Of a DNA stretch of 64,000 nucleotides, positions 10,381-19,562 are shown one piece after another; position 1 is the stretch's first letter; each line of letters opens with the position of its first letter. The notes beneath the pieces are model-generated. The model had not been told where the DNA came from. It saw only the letters and a list, made by a program, of their open reading frames with translations, and made no database searches. Source of the stretch: Rhizobium leguminosarum bv. trifolii WSM1325. GTDB lineage: Bacteria; Pseudomonadota; Alphaproteobacteria; Rhizobiales; Rhizobiaceae. The stretch spans positions 620,001 through 684,000 of the forward strand of contig CP001622.1 of NCBI GenBank assembly GCA_000023185.1, in the 5' to 3' direction. The position numbers were made by a program, and so were the translations under genes.

Positions 10381-10396
10381 TTGACGTTTACGTAAA
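10381..10396. promoter_or_regulatory. LiuR-like (MerR-family) candidate operator
   Basis: TTGACGTTTACGTAAA is a near-perfect inverted repeat 65 bp before the acyl-CoA dehydrogenase start. From memory it closely matches the operator of LiuR-type MerR regulators, which control branched-chain acyl-CoA catabolism in proteobacteria. No liuR gene is in the window. Confidence 0.45.
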
Positions 10397-10461
10397 AATC
10401 AATTAGCCCTTGCCTCGGAGGGGCTTTGCCGCGAGCGAGGCCGGTCCGCGGAGGAAAAACC

Positions 10462-12240
10462 ATGTACAAGGCGCCCGTCGAGGAAATCGCGTTCACGTTG
10501 AAGCATGTCGCGGGCATGGGCGAGGCGATGTCAAAAGGGATGCTCGGTGATCTCGGCGAAGATCTGGTCGATGCCATCCTGGCCGAGGCCGGGCGTTTTG
10601 CCACAGAGGAAGTGGCGCCGCTTGCCGACATCGGCGACCGCCAGGGCGCCCGCCTGATCGATGGCGAGGTCAGGCTGCCGGATGGCTGGCGCGATCTCTA
10701 TCGCCATTGGATTGCCGGCGGCTGGAACGGCCTGACGGCGCCCGAAGCTTTCGGCGGCCAGGCCTTGCCGCATATGCTGAATGTCGCAGCACTCGAAATG
10801 TGGAATTCCGGTTCCATGGCCTTTGCGCTCGCTCCGACGCTGACGATGGGCGCCATCGAGGCGGTCAGCACCCATGGCAGTGCTGCGCTGAAAGACACAT
10901 ATCTGGAAAAGATGGTCTCCGGCGAATGGACCGGCACCATGAACCTGACGGAGCCGCATGCCGGCTCCGATCTCGGCGTGCTGAAAGCCCGCGCCGAGCG
11001 CCGCGATGACGGCAGCTACCGCCTGTTCGGCCAGAAGATCTTCATCACCTGGGGTGAGCATGACGCGGCCGACAACATCATCCATCTGGTGCTCGCCCGC
11101 CTGCCGGATGCGCCGGCCGGCACACGCGGCATCTCGCTCTTCCTGGTGCCGAAATTCCTGGTGAACGACGACGGCTCGCTTGGGCCCCGCAATGATCTGT
11201 TCTGCCATTCGCTGGAGCACAAGCTCGGCATCCATGGCTCGCCGACCTGCACGATGATCTACGGCGACGGAAAATTCGGCAGTGAAAAGGGCGCTGTGGG
11301 ATGGCTGGTCGGCGAGGAGAACAAGGGGCTGGCCTGCATGTTCACGATGATGAACAATGCCCGCCTTGCCGTCGGCATGCAGGGCGTGGCGATCGCGGAG
11401 GCCGCCACCCAGAAGGCGCTCGCCTATGCCAGGGAACGCACCCAGGGCAGGGCACCGGGTTCAGGCAGTGCCGGCATGAGCCCGATCGTCGAACATCCCG
11501 ATGTCGCCCGCATGCTCCTCACCATGAAGGCGCTGACGCAAGGGGCGCGCGCCATCTCCTATGTCTGCGCCCATGCGATCGACATGTCGCACCGGGCAGG
11601 TGACTCCAGCCGCCACTGGCAGGAGCGCGCCGCCCTTTTGACGCCGATTGCCAAATCCTTTTCGACGGATGCCGGCGTCGACGTCGCCTCGCTCGGCATC
11701 CAGGTGCATGGCGGCATGGGTTTCATCGAGGAGACGGGTGCGGCGCGTTATCTCCGCGATGCCCGCATCGCCCCGATCTACGAGGGTACCAACGGCATCC
11801 AGGCGATCGACCTCGTCACCCGCAAGCTGCCGCTCTCCGGCGGCGATCAGGTGAAGGGCTTCATCGCCGAGCTTAGAGAGATCGCCGACGACGTCCGCCG
11901 CTCCAATCTCGATGGTTTCGGCGAGACCGCTGTCAGGCTCGACGCGGCGATCGTCGATCTCGAACAGGCGACCGCCTGGCTGATGAAGACGCTTGCCGAG
12001 AACAGCACCGCCGAGGCGCTCTCGGGTGCCACCCCCTATCAGCGCCTGTTCGGGCTGGTGCTCACCGGCTGTTATCTTGCCAAGGGTGGTCTCGCCGAGG
12101 CAGCCGATGGGGCAGGTGAAAACCGCATCGCGCTCTGCCGCTTCGCCGCCGAAAACCTGCTTGCCGAGACCGCAGCCCTGCGCGACCGCGTCGTCAATGG
12201 CGCGGCAAGCCTTGCCGCCGCCCGTATCCTGCTTGCCTGA
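10462..12240 (+). CDS. Acyl-CoA dehydrogenase, large form (FadE/DmdC-like)
   Basis: Predicted 592-residue FAD enzyme introducing an alpha-beta double bond into an acyl-CoA. Visible signatures are TEPHAGSDLG (N-terminal flavin region), FITWGEHD, the C-terminal flavin segment QVHGGMGFIEE and YEGTNGIQAIDLV, which holds the likely catalytic Glu. The extra C-terminal domain of about 130 residues fits the 590-600 residue subfamily that includes 3-methylmercaptopropionyl-CoA dehydrogenase. A GGAGG lies 8 bases before the ATG. It forms an operon with the crotonase gene 9 bp downstream, so the pair performs successive beta-oxidation steps. The substrate is not resolvable by sequence. Confidence 0.9.
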   Translation: MYKAPVEEIAFTLKHVAGMGEAMSKGMLGDLGEDLVDAILAEAGRFATEEVAPLADIGDRQGARLIDGEVRLPDGWRDLYRHWIAGGWNGLTAPEAFGGQALPHMLNVAALEMWNSGSMAFALAPTLTMGAIEAVSTHGSAALKDTYLEKMVSGEWTGTMNLTEPHAGSDLGVLKARAERRDDGSYRLFGQKIFITWGEHDAADNIIHLVLARLPDAPAGTRGISLFLVPKFLVNDDGSLGPRNDLFCHSLEHKLGIHGSPTCTMIYGDGKFGSEKGAVGWLVGEENKGLACMFTMMNNARLAVGMQGVAIAEAATQKALAYARERTQGRAPGSGSAGMSPIVEHPDVARMLLTMKALTQGARAISYVCAHAIDMSHRAGDSSRHWQERAALLTPIAKSFSTDAGVDVASLGIQVHGGMGFIEETGAARYLRDARIAPIYEGTNGIQAIDLVTRKLPLSGGDQVKGFIAELREIADDVRRSNLDGFGETAVRLDAAIVDLEQATAWLMKTLAENSTAEALSGATPYQRLFGLVLTGCYLAKGGLAEAADGAGENRIALCRFAAENLLAETAALRDRVVNGAASLAAARILLA

Positions 12241-12249
12241 GGAAACCCA

Positions 12250-13005
12250 ATGACCGATCACATCATCGTCGAGCAGCCTTCCGCCCATCCCGGCGTCCAG
12301 TCTATCCGCTTCAATCGGCCGGAGAAGAAGAACGCCATCACCCGCGCCATGTACCGGACCATGGCCGATGCGCTGAATGCCGCCAACACAAATCCCGGCA
12401 TCCGTGCCACCGCTTTGCTCGGCACCGAAGGCTGCTTTTCGGCCGGCAACGACATGAACGACTTTCTTGCTGCCGCGATGGGCGGCCGCGGCCTGGAGCA
12501 GGAAATCCTCGATTTCCTCTATGCGCTGGTGAATGCCGAAAAACCCGTCGTCTCGGGCGTCGACGGCCTGGCGATCGGCATCGGCACGACGATCCATCTC
12601 CATTGCGACCTGACCATCGCCTCCAGCCGCAGCCAGTTCCGCACCCCCTTCGTCGATCTGGCGCTGGTGCCCGAGGCCGGTTCCAGCCTCGTCGCGCCGC
12701 GCCTGATGGGGCATCAGCGCGCCTTCGCCCTGCTGGCGGCCGGCGAAGCATTCTCCGCCGAAGAAGCCAAGGAAGCCGGCCTGGTATGGAAGGTCGTCGA
12801 CCCAGGCGAGGTCGATTCACTGACGCTTGGCCTGGCGGCAAAGCTCGCGGCCAAGCCGCCGGAGGCGCTGCGCATCGCCCGCGACCTCATTCGTGGCGAT
12901 CGCGGCGAGATCATCGCCCGCATCGACGAGGAGGCCCGCTATTTCTCCGCGCGGCTAAAAAGTGCCGAGGCCCGGGCGGCCTTCGAAGCCTTCATGCGCC
13001 GCTGA
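12250..13005 (+). CDS. Enoyl-CoA hydratase/isomerase (crotonase family)
   Basis: Predicted 251-residue crotonase. The oxyanion-hole segments are FSAGNDMNDF (about residues 71-80) and the GLAIGIGTTI turn (about 110-119), and the active-site region is VDLALVPEAGSS. The single acidic residue in the VPEAGSS segment and the overall pattern resemble delta-isomerase-like members as much as hydratases. It follows the acyl-CoA dehydrogenase by 9 bp with no promoter between, so both should be co-transcribed. Confidence 0.88.
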   Translation: MTDHIIVEQPSAHPGVQSIRFNRPEKKNAITRAMYRTMADALNAANTNPGIRATALLGTEGCFSAGNDMNDFLAAAMGGRGLEQEILDFLYALVNAEKPVVSGVDGLAIGIGTTIHLHCDLTIASSRSQFRTPFVDLALVPEAGSSLVAPRLMGHQRAFALLAAGEAFSAEEAKEAGLVWKVVDPGEVDSLTLGLAAKLAAKPPEALRIARDLIRGDRGEIIARIDEEARYFSARLKSAEARAAFEAFMRR

Positions 13006-13047
13006 GCGCCGCCTGGTAGCACCAGTCCGGGAGCAAACGGATACCGA

Positions 13048-14058
13048 TTAGACCGCCGGCACATTGAATACTTCGCCGGCCCTGAGTGGCCGGAACCGCT
13101 CCGGGGGAATATCGTGCTCGCTCATTGCGTCTTGCAACGCTCTTGCCGGCGCGTCGACCGCTTCATTTGTCAGTTGGAACGTGGCGAAGTGATGCCCGGC
13201 CACATAGGCCGCATTTGCCAACTTCATTCCGATCACCGCCTCTTGCGGATTCTGGTGCTGCCCTTTCATGAACCAGCGCGGCTCATAGGCGCCGAAGGGT
13301 AAAATGGCCAAACGAAAGCCGCCATGTTTCTGCTGTGCCGCTTTGTAATTGATGCCGTCGTGAAAGCCCGTGTCACCGACGTGATAAATTTTTCCGGCCG
13401 GAGTCGATAAAACGAACGACGCCCAAAGTGCCATCCGCCGATCGGCGGTTCCGCGGGCGGACCAATGGTGTGCAGGCTCCGCATCAATGCTTATTCCGGC
13501 GTGCGAAATGCGCTCGCCCCAGTCCATCGATGTCGTCTCTATATCGGGCATGGCACGGCGAATGATCGTGTCATTGCCAAGTGGCGTCACGACAAGCGGC
13601 CGATGCTTCGCAGCCAACCGCCTGAGCGTTGCGATATCGAGATGATCATAATGATTGTGCGACACCAGCACGAGATCAATCGGGGGCAAATCATCGAACG
13701 CGATGCCCGGTGGGACGACGCGCCTGGGTCCGGCAAAAGCGAGGGGACTCGCGCGCTCCGACCAAACCGGGTCGGTGAGGATATTGAGCCCAGCGACCTG
13801 CACGAGCATTGTTGCATGACCAACCATGGTCACCCTCAGATCCTCGCCATCGACGCATGGATCCGGCTTGGCCGCCGGGTACGGACTTGGGACCGACTGA
13901 GGCCAGCGCTCACGGCCACCGCCGAATTGCCAGCGCAGCAGATCGCGGAAGCCAAGGGGCTCAATACCTTCGGGATTGAAGAAATGCGTGCCGTCGAAGT
14001 GATCGGACACTGGGCCGTTATAGTATGGGTTGCGTCTTTTGGTCTTTCCGACAGGCAC
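13048..14058 (-). CDS. MBL-fold metallo-hydrolase (UlaG/NAPE-PLD-like)
   Basis: Predicted 336-residue metallo-beta-lactamase-fold hydrolase. The zinc motif is SHNHYDHLD, with further ligands in YHVGDTGFHDG and GHHFATF, and the N-terminal MVGHATMLVQ strand is typical of the UlaG-like branch. I choose a GTG start at 14058, two bases after the TAG of the upstream methyltransferase gene, with GGAGAAA in that gene's last codons as ribosome site; upstream in-frame codons belong to another gene. It is the 3' member of the tlyA-rlmD unit. NAPE-PLD-like relatives hydrolyse phosphodiesters, but the substrate here is unknown. Confidence 0.83.
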   Translation of the reverse strand: MPVGKTKRRNPYYNGPVSDHFDGTHFFNPEGIEPLGFRDLLRWQFGGGRERWPQSVPSPYPAAKPDPCVDGEDLRVTMVGHATMLVQVAGLNILTDPVWSERASPLAFAGPRRVVPPGIAFDDLPPIDLVLVSHNHYDHLDIATLRRLAAKHRPLVVTPLGNDTIIRRAMPDIETTSMDWGERISHAGISIDAEPAHHWSARGTADRRMALWASFVLSTPAGKIYHVGDTGFHDGINYKAAQQKHGGFRLAILPFGAYEPRWFMKGQHQNPQEAVIGMKLANAAYVAGHHFATFQLTNEAVDAPARALQDAMSEHDIPPERFRPLRAGEVFNVPAV

Positions 14059-14060
14059 GC

Positions 14061-15311
14061 CTATTTCTCCAGCGTCGCCACCACCTCGACATGCGAGGTC
14101 CAGAGGAACTGGTCGATCGGCGTTACTTGCGTGATCCGGTAGCCGCCCTCGACGAGGATCGCCAGATCCCGCGCCAGCGTTAGCGGATTGCAGCTGACTG
14201 CCACGATCTTCTTCACGCCGGAGCGGGCGAGCTCCTGGCACTGGAACTCGGCACCGGCGCGCGGCGGGTCGAAGACGACGGCGTCATAGGGCTTGAACTC
14301 CTGCGTCATCAAAGGACGGCGAAAGAGATCGCGCTTTTCGACGGTGACCGGCTTCAGCCCTTGCGTGTTGCGGGCGGCATGGTCGAGTGCTGCGAGCGCC
14401 TTTGCTTCGGCTTCGACGGCGTGCACGCGGCCGATCCGCGCCAGCCGCAGTGAAAACGTGCCGGAGCCGGCAAAGAGATCGGCGATCCGCTTCGACTTGC
14501 CGGCATGGGCAATGACCAGCTCCGCCATCGCCTCTTCCGCCGGCTTGGTCGCCTGGGTAAAACCGCCCGGCGGTGGTGAAACCTGGATGCCGCCGAATTC
14601 GACCATCGGCTTCGACGGCTCGACCAGGATTTCGCCGTTCAGCGAAACACGGGCGATGCCGCGCAAGCTGAGCGCGGTCTCGATCGCCTTGCGTCGCTGC
14701 GGATCGGAGAGCTTCTTCACGTCGTCGACGGAGATGTCCAGACCGGAAAGCGTTTCGAGCACGGCGACGCGGAAGGGTTCGGCACTGGTCGCCAGCGATG
14801 CAGCAATCGCCCTGATCGCCGGCAGCCGGGCGATGATCCCTGCCGACGAGATCGGACATTCCTCGATGGCGACGATATGGTGGCTTTCGGCCTGGTTGAA
14901 TCCGACCAGCATGTCCTTCTCGGTCTTGCGCGCCGCAAAGACGACACGCCGCCGTTCGCCCGGCCGGGCCGGAACGATCTCGCCGACCTCTGATGTCAGA
15001 CCCTTGGATTTCAGCGCATCGATGACCAGCTGGCGCTTGAAGGCGCGGTAGGGCGCATCGGCCATATGCTGGATCGTGCAGCCGCCGCAGGTGCCGTTGA
15101 CACCATCCGGACCGAAATGCCGACAGGGCGGCTCCTGCCGGTCAGGCGAGGGCGTCGTGATCGACATGATCGTGCCCTGGCTCTTGACCCGGGCAATCGC
15201 CACGGTTTCGCCTGGCAGGGAAAAGGGTACGTAGACAGGCCCGCCGGCGCTGCTGGCGATGCCGTCGCCCTGGGCGCCGAGCTTCTCGATCGTGACGGTT
15301 TCGGTGCTCAC
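14061..15311 (-). CDS. Class I SAM-dependent RNA uridine C5-methyltransferase (RlmCD/TrmA family)
   Basis: Predicted 416-residue RNA m5U methyltransferase. It has an N-terminal TRAM-like segment, a Cys cluster (PCRHFG...CGGCTIQH) that probably binds [4Fe-4S], the SAM motif DLFAGSGTFSLRLA, FDPPRAG and the catalytic-Cys motif AVSCNPLTLARD. It overlaps tlyA by 4 bp (ATGA), so the two are translationally coupled. The pairing with TlyA suggests both modify ribosomal RNA. Members act on 23S U747/U1939 or tRNA U54; the position is not known here. Confidence 0.9.
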   Translation of the reverse strand: MSTETVTIEKLGAQGDGIASSAGGPVYVPFSLPGETVAIARVKSQGTIMSITTPSPDRQEPPCRHFGPDGVNGTCGGCTIQHMADAPYRAFKRQLVIDALKSKGLTSEVGEIVPARPGERRRVVFAARKTEKDMLVGFNQAESHHIVAIEECPISSAGIIARLPAIRAIAASLATSAEPFRVAVLETLSGLDISVDDVKKLSDPQRRKAIETALSLRGIARVSLNGEILVEPSKPMVEFGGIQVSPPPGGFTQATKPAEEAMAELVIAHAGKSKRIADLFAGSGTFSLRLARIGRVHAVEAEAKALAALDHAARNTQGLKPVTVEKRDLFRRPLMTQEFKPYDAVVFDPPRAGAEFQCQELARSGVKKIVAVSCNPLTLARDLAILVEGGYRITQVTPIDQFLWTSHVEVVATLEK

Positions 15312-16054
15312 GGTTTTAATCCTGCCAGAAGGAATTCCTGATTGCCGTCGCCGCCGGAAATCGGGGAGGGGATGAGGCCGAGGCTTTTCCAGCCCATGTC
15401 CTCGACGAACCAGCGCTCCAGTTCTGCAGCAACGGCGGGAGCAGACGAGGGGTCCTTCAGCATCCCGCCCTTGCCGATCGCTTCGCGCCCGGCCTCGAAC
15501 TGCGGCTTGACCAGCAGCACGGCGACAGCGCCCGGTTCGGCGATCTCAAGAGCCGGCGCGAGCGCCAGCTTCAGCGTGATGAAGGAGACGTCGGAAACGA
15601 TGAAGGTGGAGGGATGGTCGATATCGTCTGCCGTCAGGTTGCGGGCGTTGAGGCCCTCCCTGTTCGTCACGCGCGGATCGCCTGATATGCGCGGATGCAT
15701 CTGCCCATGGCCGACATCGATCGCGGTGACATGCGCGGCACCGCGCTGCAGCAGCACCTCGGTGAAGCCGCCGGTGGAGGCACCGACATCGAGACAGTGA
15801 TGGCCGGCAGGATCGAGCCGGAAATGATCGAGGGCAGCGGCAAGCTTCAGTGCGGCGCGCGACACATAGTCCTGCGCCGGATCGTCGATCTCGATGGCCG
15901 CGTCCGCGCCAAACAGCGCGCCGGCCTTCGTGACCACCTGGCCGCCGATCTTGACGGTGCCGCGCTGCACGGCGTCGCGGGCGCGTGAGCGGCTGGCAAA
16001 GAGGCCGAGGGAGACGAGAAGCTGGTCGAGACGTTGGGTGTTTTGATCTGACAT
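15308..16054 (-). CDS. tlyA: TlyA family rRNA 2'-O-methyltransferase
   Basis: Predicted 248-residue protein. An N-terminal S4 RNA-binding domain (about residues 6-66, RLDQLLVSLG start) is followed by an FtsJ-like methyltransferase domain with CLDVGASTGGFTEVLLQRGA as SAM motif and LLVKPQFE containing the catalytic Lys. TlyA methylates ribose in 16S and/or 23S rRNA and is tied to capreomycin sensitivity in mycobacteria. The ATG at 16054 is preferred; the reading frame stays open to 17227, but that part is antisense to DUF4424. In related bacteria tlyA often follows dxs; here dxs lies 3.5 kb upstream, separated by two opposite-strand genes. Confidence 0.92.
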   Translation of the reverse strand: MSDQNTQRLDQLLVSLGLFASRSRARDAVQRGTVKIGGQVVTKAGALFGADAAIEIDDPAQDYVSRAALKLAAALDHFRLDPAGHHCLDVGASTGGFTEVLLQRGAAHVTAIDVGHGQMHPRISGDPRVTNREGLNARNLTADDIDHPSTFIVSDVSFITLKLALAPALEIAEPGAVAVLLVKPQFEAGREAIGKGGMLKDPSSAPAVAAELERWFVEDMGWKSLGLIPSPISGGDGNQEFLLAGLKP

Positions 16055-16186
16055 CGGCTGTGCATGACCGGCAAAGCCGCCGGTTGCAAGCATTTTGTTC
16101 CCAAGACCGTCATTGACCCTCAAAAGCTTTCGGCGATAATCCCCCCGCGGCGATCGCGGGGCGTGCCGCAGACACGGGGGTGTTCC

Positions 16187-17185
16187 ATGCTGAAGCTCTT
16201 CACTCTTCTTGTCGCGGCGGGGATCGCATCGCCCGCGCTCGCGAACGACACTATGGCCGAGGTCAAGACCGGCGGGCTGATCTTTGCCCAATCCGACGAT
16301 GTCAGCATGGCGGAAGAGGATCTCTTCATCTCCGCTTCGGAAGTGCGTGTCGACTACGTCTTCGAGAACAGCTCCGACAAGGATGTCGAAAGCCTGGTCG
16401 CATTTCCGATGCCTGACATATCGGGCCAGGTCGACAATAATTCCGCCATCTCCGATTATGACAGCGATAATTTCCTGCATTTTTCCACCGTGCAGGACGG
16501 CAGCCCGATCACCGCCAAGCTGCAGCAGCGCGTCGTCTCGCTCGGCATCGACGTCACCGACGAGTTCGCCAAGCAGGGCATTCCCGTCCTGCCCTATAGC
16601 CAGAAGACGACCAAGGCGCTTGCCAAGCTCCCCGAAACCGTCCGCAAAGACTGGATCGCCCGCGGCCTCGTCTATCCCATGGGCGCCGGCGATGCCGCCG
16701 GGGTCGATCTCGTGCCGCTCTGGACGCTGCGCTCGACCTATTGGTGGCGCACCACCTTCCCGGCAAAGAAGAAAGTCAGCGTCGCGCACCGTTACAAGCC
16801 GGCCGTCGGCGGCACCGTCGCCATCAGCTTTCTCGAAGGTGGCGAGCCGAAGGGTGAGCGCTTCGAGGAATATTCCCGCAAATACTGCCTCGACGGAGAT
16901 TTCGTCAGGGTTGCCCAGCAGCGTGCGCGGGAAGCCGAGGCCGGAGGCGCCAACTATACCGAAAGCTGGATCTCCTATGTGCTGTCGACCGGCGCCAACT
17001 GGGCGGGGCCGATCAAGCGCTTTCAGCTGACGATCGACAAGGGCAAGCCCGGCAGCCTCATAAGCTTCTGCGGCAGCAATGTTCAGAAGATCGGCCCGAC
17101 CACCTTCCGGATGACGGCCCAGGATTTCGATCCCGCAAAGGATTTCGACATCCTGATCCTCAACCCTCCAGAAACGGCACAATAA
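16187..17185 (+). CDS. Secreted DUF4424-like protein
   Basis: Predicted 332-residue exported protein. A signal peptide is clear (MLKLFTLLVAAGIASPALA, cleavage near residue 19). The mature part is beta-rich, without repeats or membrane anchor, with VRVDYVFENSSDKDVESLVAFPMPDI early on and four Cys residues in its C-terminal half. I assign DUF4424 from memory of this pattern; no activity is known. The ATG at 16187 follows a GGGGG stretch. Its 5' end is divergent from tlyA with 132 bp between, and a chemoreceptor gene follows 219 bp downstream on the same strand. Confidence 0.75.
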   Translation: MLKLFTLLVAAGIASPALANDTMAEVKTGGLIFAQSDDVSMAEEDLFISASEVRVDYVFENSSDKDVESLVAFPMPDISGQVDNNSAISDYDSDNFLHFSTVQDGSPITAKLQQRVVSLGIDVTDEFAKQGIPVLPYSQKTTKALAKLPETVRKDWIARGLVYPMGAGDAAGVDLVPLWTLRSTYWWRTTFPAKKKVSVAHRYKPAVGGTVAISFLEGGEPKGERFEEYSRKYCLDGDFVRVAQQRAREAEAGGANYTESWISYVLSTGANWAGPIKRFQLTIDKGKPGSLISFCGSNVQKIGPTTFRMTAQDFDPAKDFDILILNPPETAQ

Positions 17186-17404
17186 TCCGTAGGCTCGGCC
17201 GCTGTTGCGGTGCACAAATTTAAACAAATTTAAAGCCTGGCCATATAGGTTCAGCGTGATTGTAGCGGTTCATCCAAGCCGCTCGGCGCCATGAAGGCGC
17301 AAGCGTTTCCACGCCGATCATGTTCTCAAGTTCAAACATTCCGGCGGTTGCGTCTCGTGCGACCTGCCTTTCGCCGCGTCGACTGTCGTCAGGAGAAATC
17401 ACCG

Positions 17405-19339
17405 ATGTCCGCCAAAAACATATCCTTGAACGGTAAACTTGCGGCCACGTTCGCAGCCCTCATTCTCATTTTCGTCGCCATTTCCACTTTCGTTTATTCC
17501 AAGGCGACGGCGTCCGCGGCCGCTTCTGCTGAGCAGGAAAAGTCCGAGCTGCTCGTCAACCAGATCGACGATGCGCTGCAGGCAATGCTCGAGCAGGCCG
17601 TCAACCTGCGTGGCTTCATCCTCTTCCGCAGCGACAGCACCTATGGCGATGTCTTCACCAACCGCGAGCGCATGCTGAAGGCGATTGCCGCTGCCAAGCA
17701 GACGGCCGCCGGCGAGCCGCAGCTGGTCGAGATGATCGACGGCATGCAGAAGGCCGCCGACCTCTATTTCCACGAACTTGCCGAGCCGCAGACCAAGGCT
17801 CGCAAGGAAACCGACATGCCGATCGAAGAGGTCGTCAAGATCGGCGTCAACGCCACCAAGGGCCAGCTCGACGGGTTCCGCCAGGCCTCAGCCAAGATCA
17901 AGGCCACCGCGCGTGAAAAGTCGAACGCGCTCGCCGAGATCCGCGCCGATGCCAACAGCGATCTGAAGACGACGCTGCTTGCCGGCGGCGTCCTCGCCTC
18001 GCTTGCCGCTGCCGTTCTCGCCTGGCTGATGTCGCGCACCATCGTCCGCCCGGTCGTCGGCATGACTGCGGCCATGGATCGCCTCGCCGGCGGTCAGAAC
18101 GACATCGAGGTTCCCGCGACCGACCGCGGCGACGAAATCGGCCGCATGGCTCAATCCGTCCTGGTCTTCAAGCAGGCGGCGATCGAGAAGCTGCGCCTTG
18201 CCGGCGAGACCGACCGCATGCGCGACGACGCCGAACGCCAGCGCCGGGCAGGCGACGAGCAGAAGGCGCGCGAGGAAGGCGAGATCCGCTATGCCATCGA
18301 CGCTCTGGCGGGCGGCCTTGCCGAGCTTGCCAATGGCGATATGGCCGGCCGTCTCCAGACGCCGTTCGCGTCGCAATATGACAGCCTGCGCAATGACTTC
18401 AACCATGCTGTCGAAAAGCTGCAGGCAGCACTGCAATCGGTCGGCCGCAACGCTTCGGCGATCAATGCCGGCGCCGGCGAAATCCGCTCGGCCGCCGACG
18501 ATCTTGCCCACCGCACCGAGCAGCAGGCTGCCGCCGTCGAACAGACGGCCGCAGCGCTCGAGGAAGTGACGACGACCGTCCGCGACAGCGCCAAGCGCGC
18601 CGAGGATGTCGGCAATCTCGTCGAGCGCGCCCGCCTCGGTGCTGAAAAGTCAGGCGAAGTCGTCCGTAAGGCCGTCTCCGCCATGCAACAGATCGAGAAG
18701 TCCTCCGGCGAAATCTCCAACATCATCGGCGTCATCGACGACATCGCCTTCCAGACCAACCTTTTGGCCTTGAACGCAGGCGTCGAAGCCGCTCGTGCCG
18801 GCGATGCCGGCAAGGGCTTTGCGGTCGTCGCCCAGGAAGTGCGTGAGCTCGCCCAGCGCTCGGCTAAGGCGGCCAAGGAGATCAAGGCGCTGATCACCAC
18901 CTCAGGCGAACAAGTCGTTGCCGGCGTCGGCCTCGTCGGCGAGACCGGCAAGGCGCTGGAGGTCATCGTCTCTGAGGTGCAGGAGATCAACCACCATGTC
19001 AGTGCCATCGTCACCGCCACGCGCGAACAGTCGATCGGCCTGCAGGAGATCAACACCGCCGTCAACAACATGGACCAGGGCACGCAGCAGAACGCGGCCA
19101 TGGTCGAGGAGCAGACTGCGGCCAGCCATGCGCTCGCCCAGGAGGCAAACGCCCTCGAAGAACTGCTGCGCCAGTTCAAGCTCGGCCAGGTGGCTCCAAC
19201 GCCGCGCGCAAGCGTTGCCGGCACGACCTCCCGCCCGGTCGCCTCCCCGGCCCACGCTTTGACGCGCACCGTCGCCAAGGCTTTCGGCGGAAGACAGGCA
19301 GCCGCTGCGGCCGTGAAGGAAGACTGGACGGAGTTCTGA
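17405..19339 (+). CDS. Methyl-accepting chemotaxis protein with C-terminal CheR-type pentapeptide
   Basis: Predicted 644-residue transmembrane chemoreceptor. TM1 is at about residues 10-30, the periplasmic sensor helix domain at 31-190 and TM2 near 195-215 ([19 protein letters not shown]). A HAMP domain follows ([18 protein letters not shown]), then a second HAMP-like region and a signalling domain with the hairpin tip [23 protein letters not shown]. The last residues are DWTEF, fitting the x-W-x-x-F pentapeptide that tethers CheR/CheB. The ATG at 17405 has AGGAG upstream. No che genes are nearby, so it feeds a remote chemotaxis cluster. The ligand is unknown. Confidence 0.92.
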   Translation: MSAKNISLNGKLAATFAALILIFVAISTFVYSKATASAAASAEQEKSELLVNQIDDALQAMLEQAVNLRGFILFRSDSTYGDVFTNRERMLKAIAAAKQTAAGEPQLVEMIDGMQKAADLYFHELAEPQTKARKETDMPIEEVVKIGVNATKGQLDGFRQASAKIKATAREKSNALAEIRADANSDLKTTLLAGGVLASLAAAVLAWLMSRTIVRPVVGMTAAMDRLAGGQNDIEVPATDRGDEIGRMAQSVLVFKQAAIEKLRLAGETDRMRDDAERQRRAGDEQKAREEGEIRYAIDALAGGLAELANGDMAGRLQTPFASQYDSLRNDFNHAVEKLQAALQSVGRNASAINAGAGEIRSAADDLAHRTEQQAAAVEQTAAALEEVTTTVRDSAKRAEDVGNLVERARLGAEKSGEVVRKAVSAMQQIEKSSGEISNIIGVIDDIAFQTNLLALNAGVEAARAGDAGKGFAVVAQEVRELAQRSAKAAKEIKALITTSGEQVVAGVGLVGETGKALEVIVSEVQEINHHVSAIVTATREQSIGLQEINTAVNNMDQGTQQNAAMVEEQTAASHALAQEANALEELLRQFKLGQVAPTPRASVAGTTSRPVASPAHALTRTVAKAFGGRQAAAAAVKEDWTEF

Positions 19340-19371
19340 GAAGGCCCTTCGAAGGGACGTTAAATGAAGCG

Positions 19372-19400
19372 GGCGGTGCAGTGATGCACCGCCTTTTTTA
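19372..19400 (+). terminator. Rho-independent terminator after MCP gene
   Basis: Perfect 9-bp stem GGCGGTGCA / TGCACCGCC (19372-19380 and 19385-19393) with a GTGA loop, followed by seven T residues (one A interrupting at the end). Confidence 0.85.
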
Positions 19401-19420
19401 TTGAGAGGACCTGCCGGGCA

Positions 19421-19539
19421 GCCCCCTCATCCGCCTGCCGGCACCTTCTCCCCGGGGGGAGAAGAGATTTGCGGCGACGTCTCGATTCCCTCTTCTCCCC
19501 CGCGGGGAGAAGGTGCCCGTAGGGCGGATGAGGGGGCCA
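19421..19539. repeat. RIME-like repeat, family C, copy 2 (short)
   Basis: A shortened member bounded by CCCCCTCATCCGCC and GGCGGATGAGGGGG as terminal inverted repeats. Inside are paired CTTCTCCCC and GGGGAGAAG blocks. It lies between the MCP terminator and the 3' end of dxs. Confidence 0.75.
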
Positions 19540-19562
19540 CACGGCACGCCCTCACCAAAGCA

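Noticed and set aside
16055..17227. N-terminal extension of tlyA
   Set aside because: The frame is open to 17227 but is antisense to the DUF4424 gene and does not look like TlyA sequence; the ATG at 16054 gives the family start.
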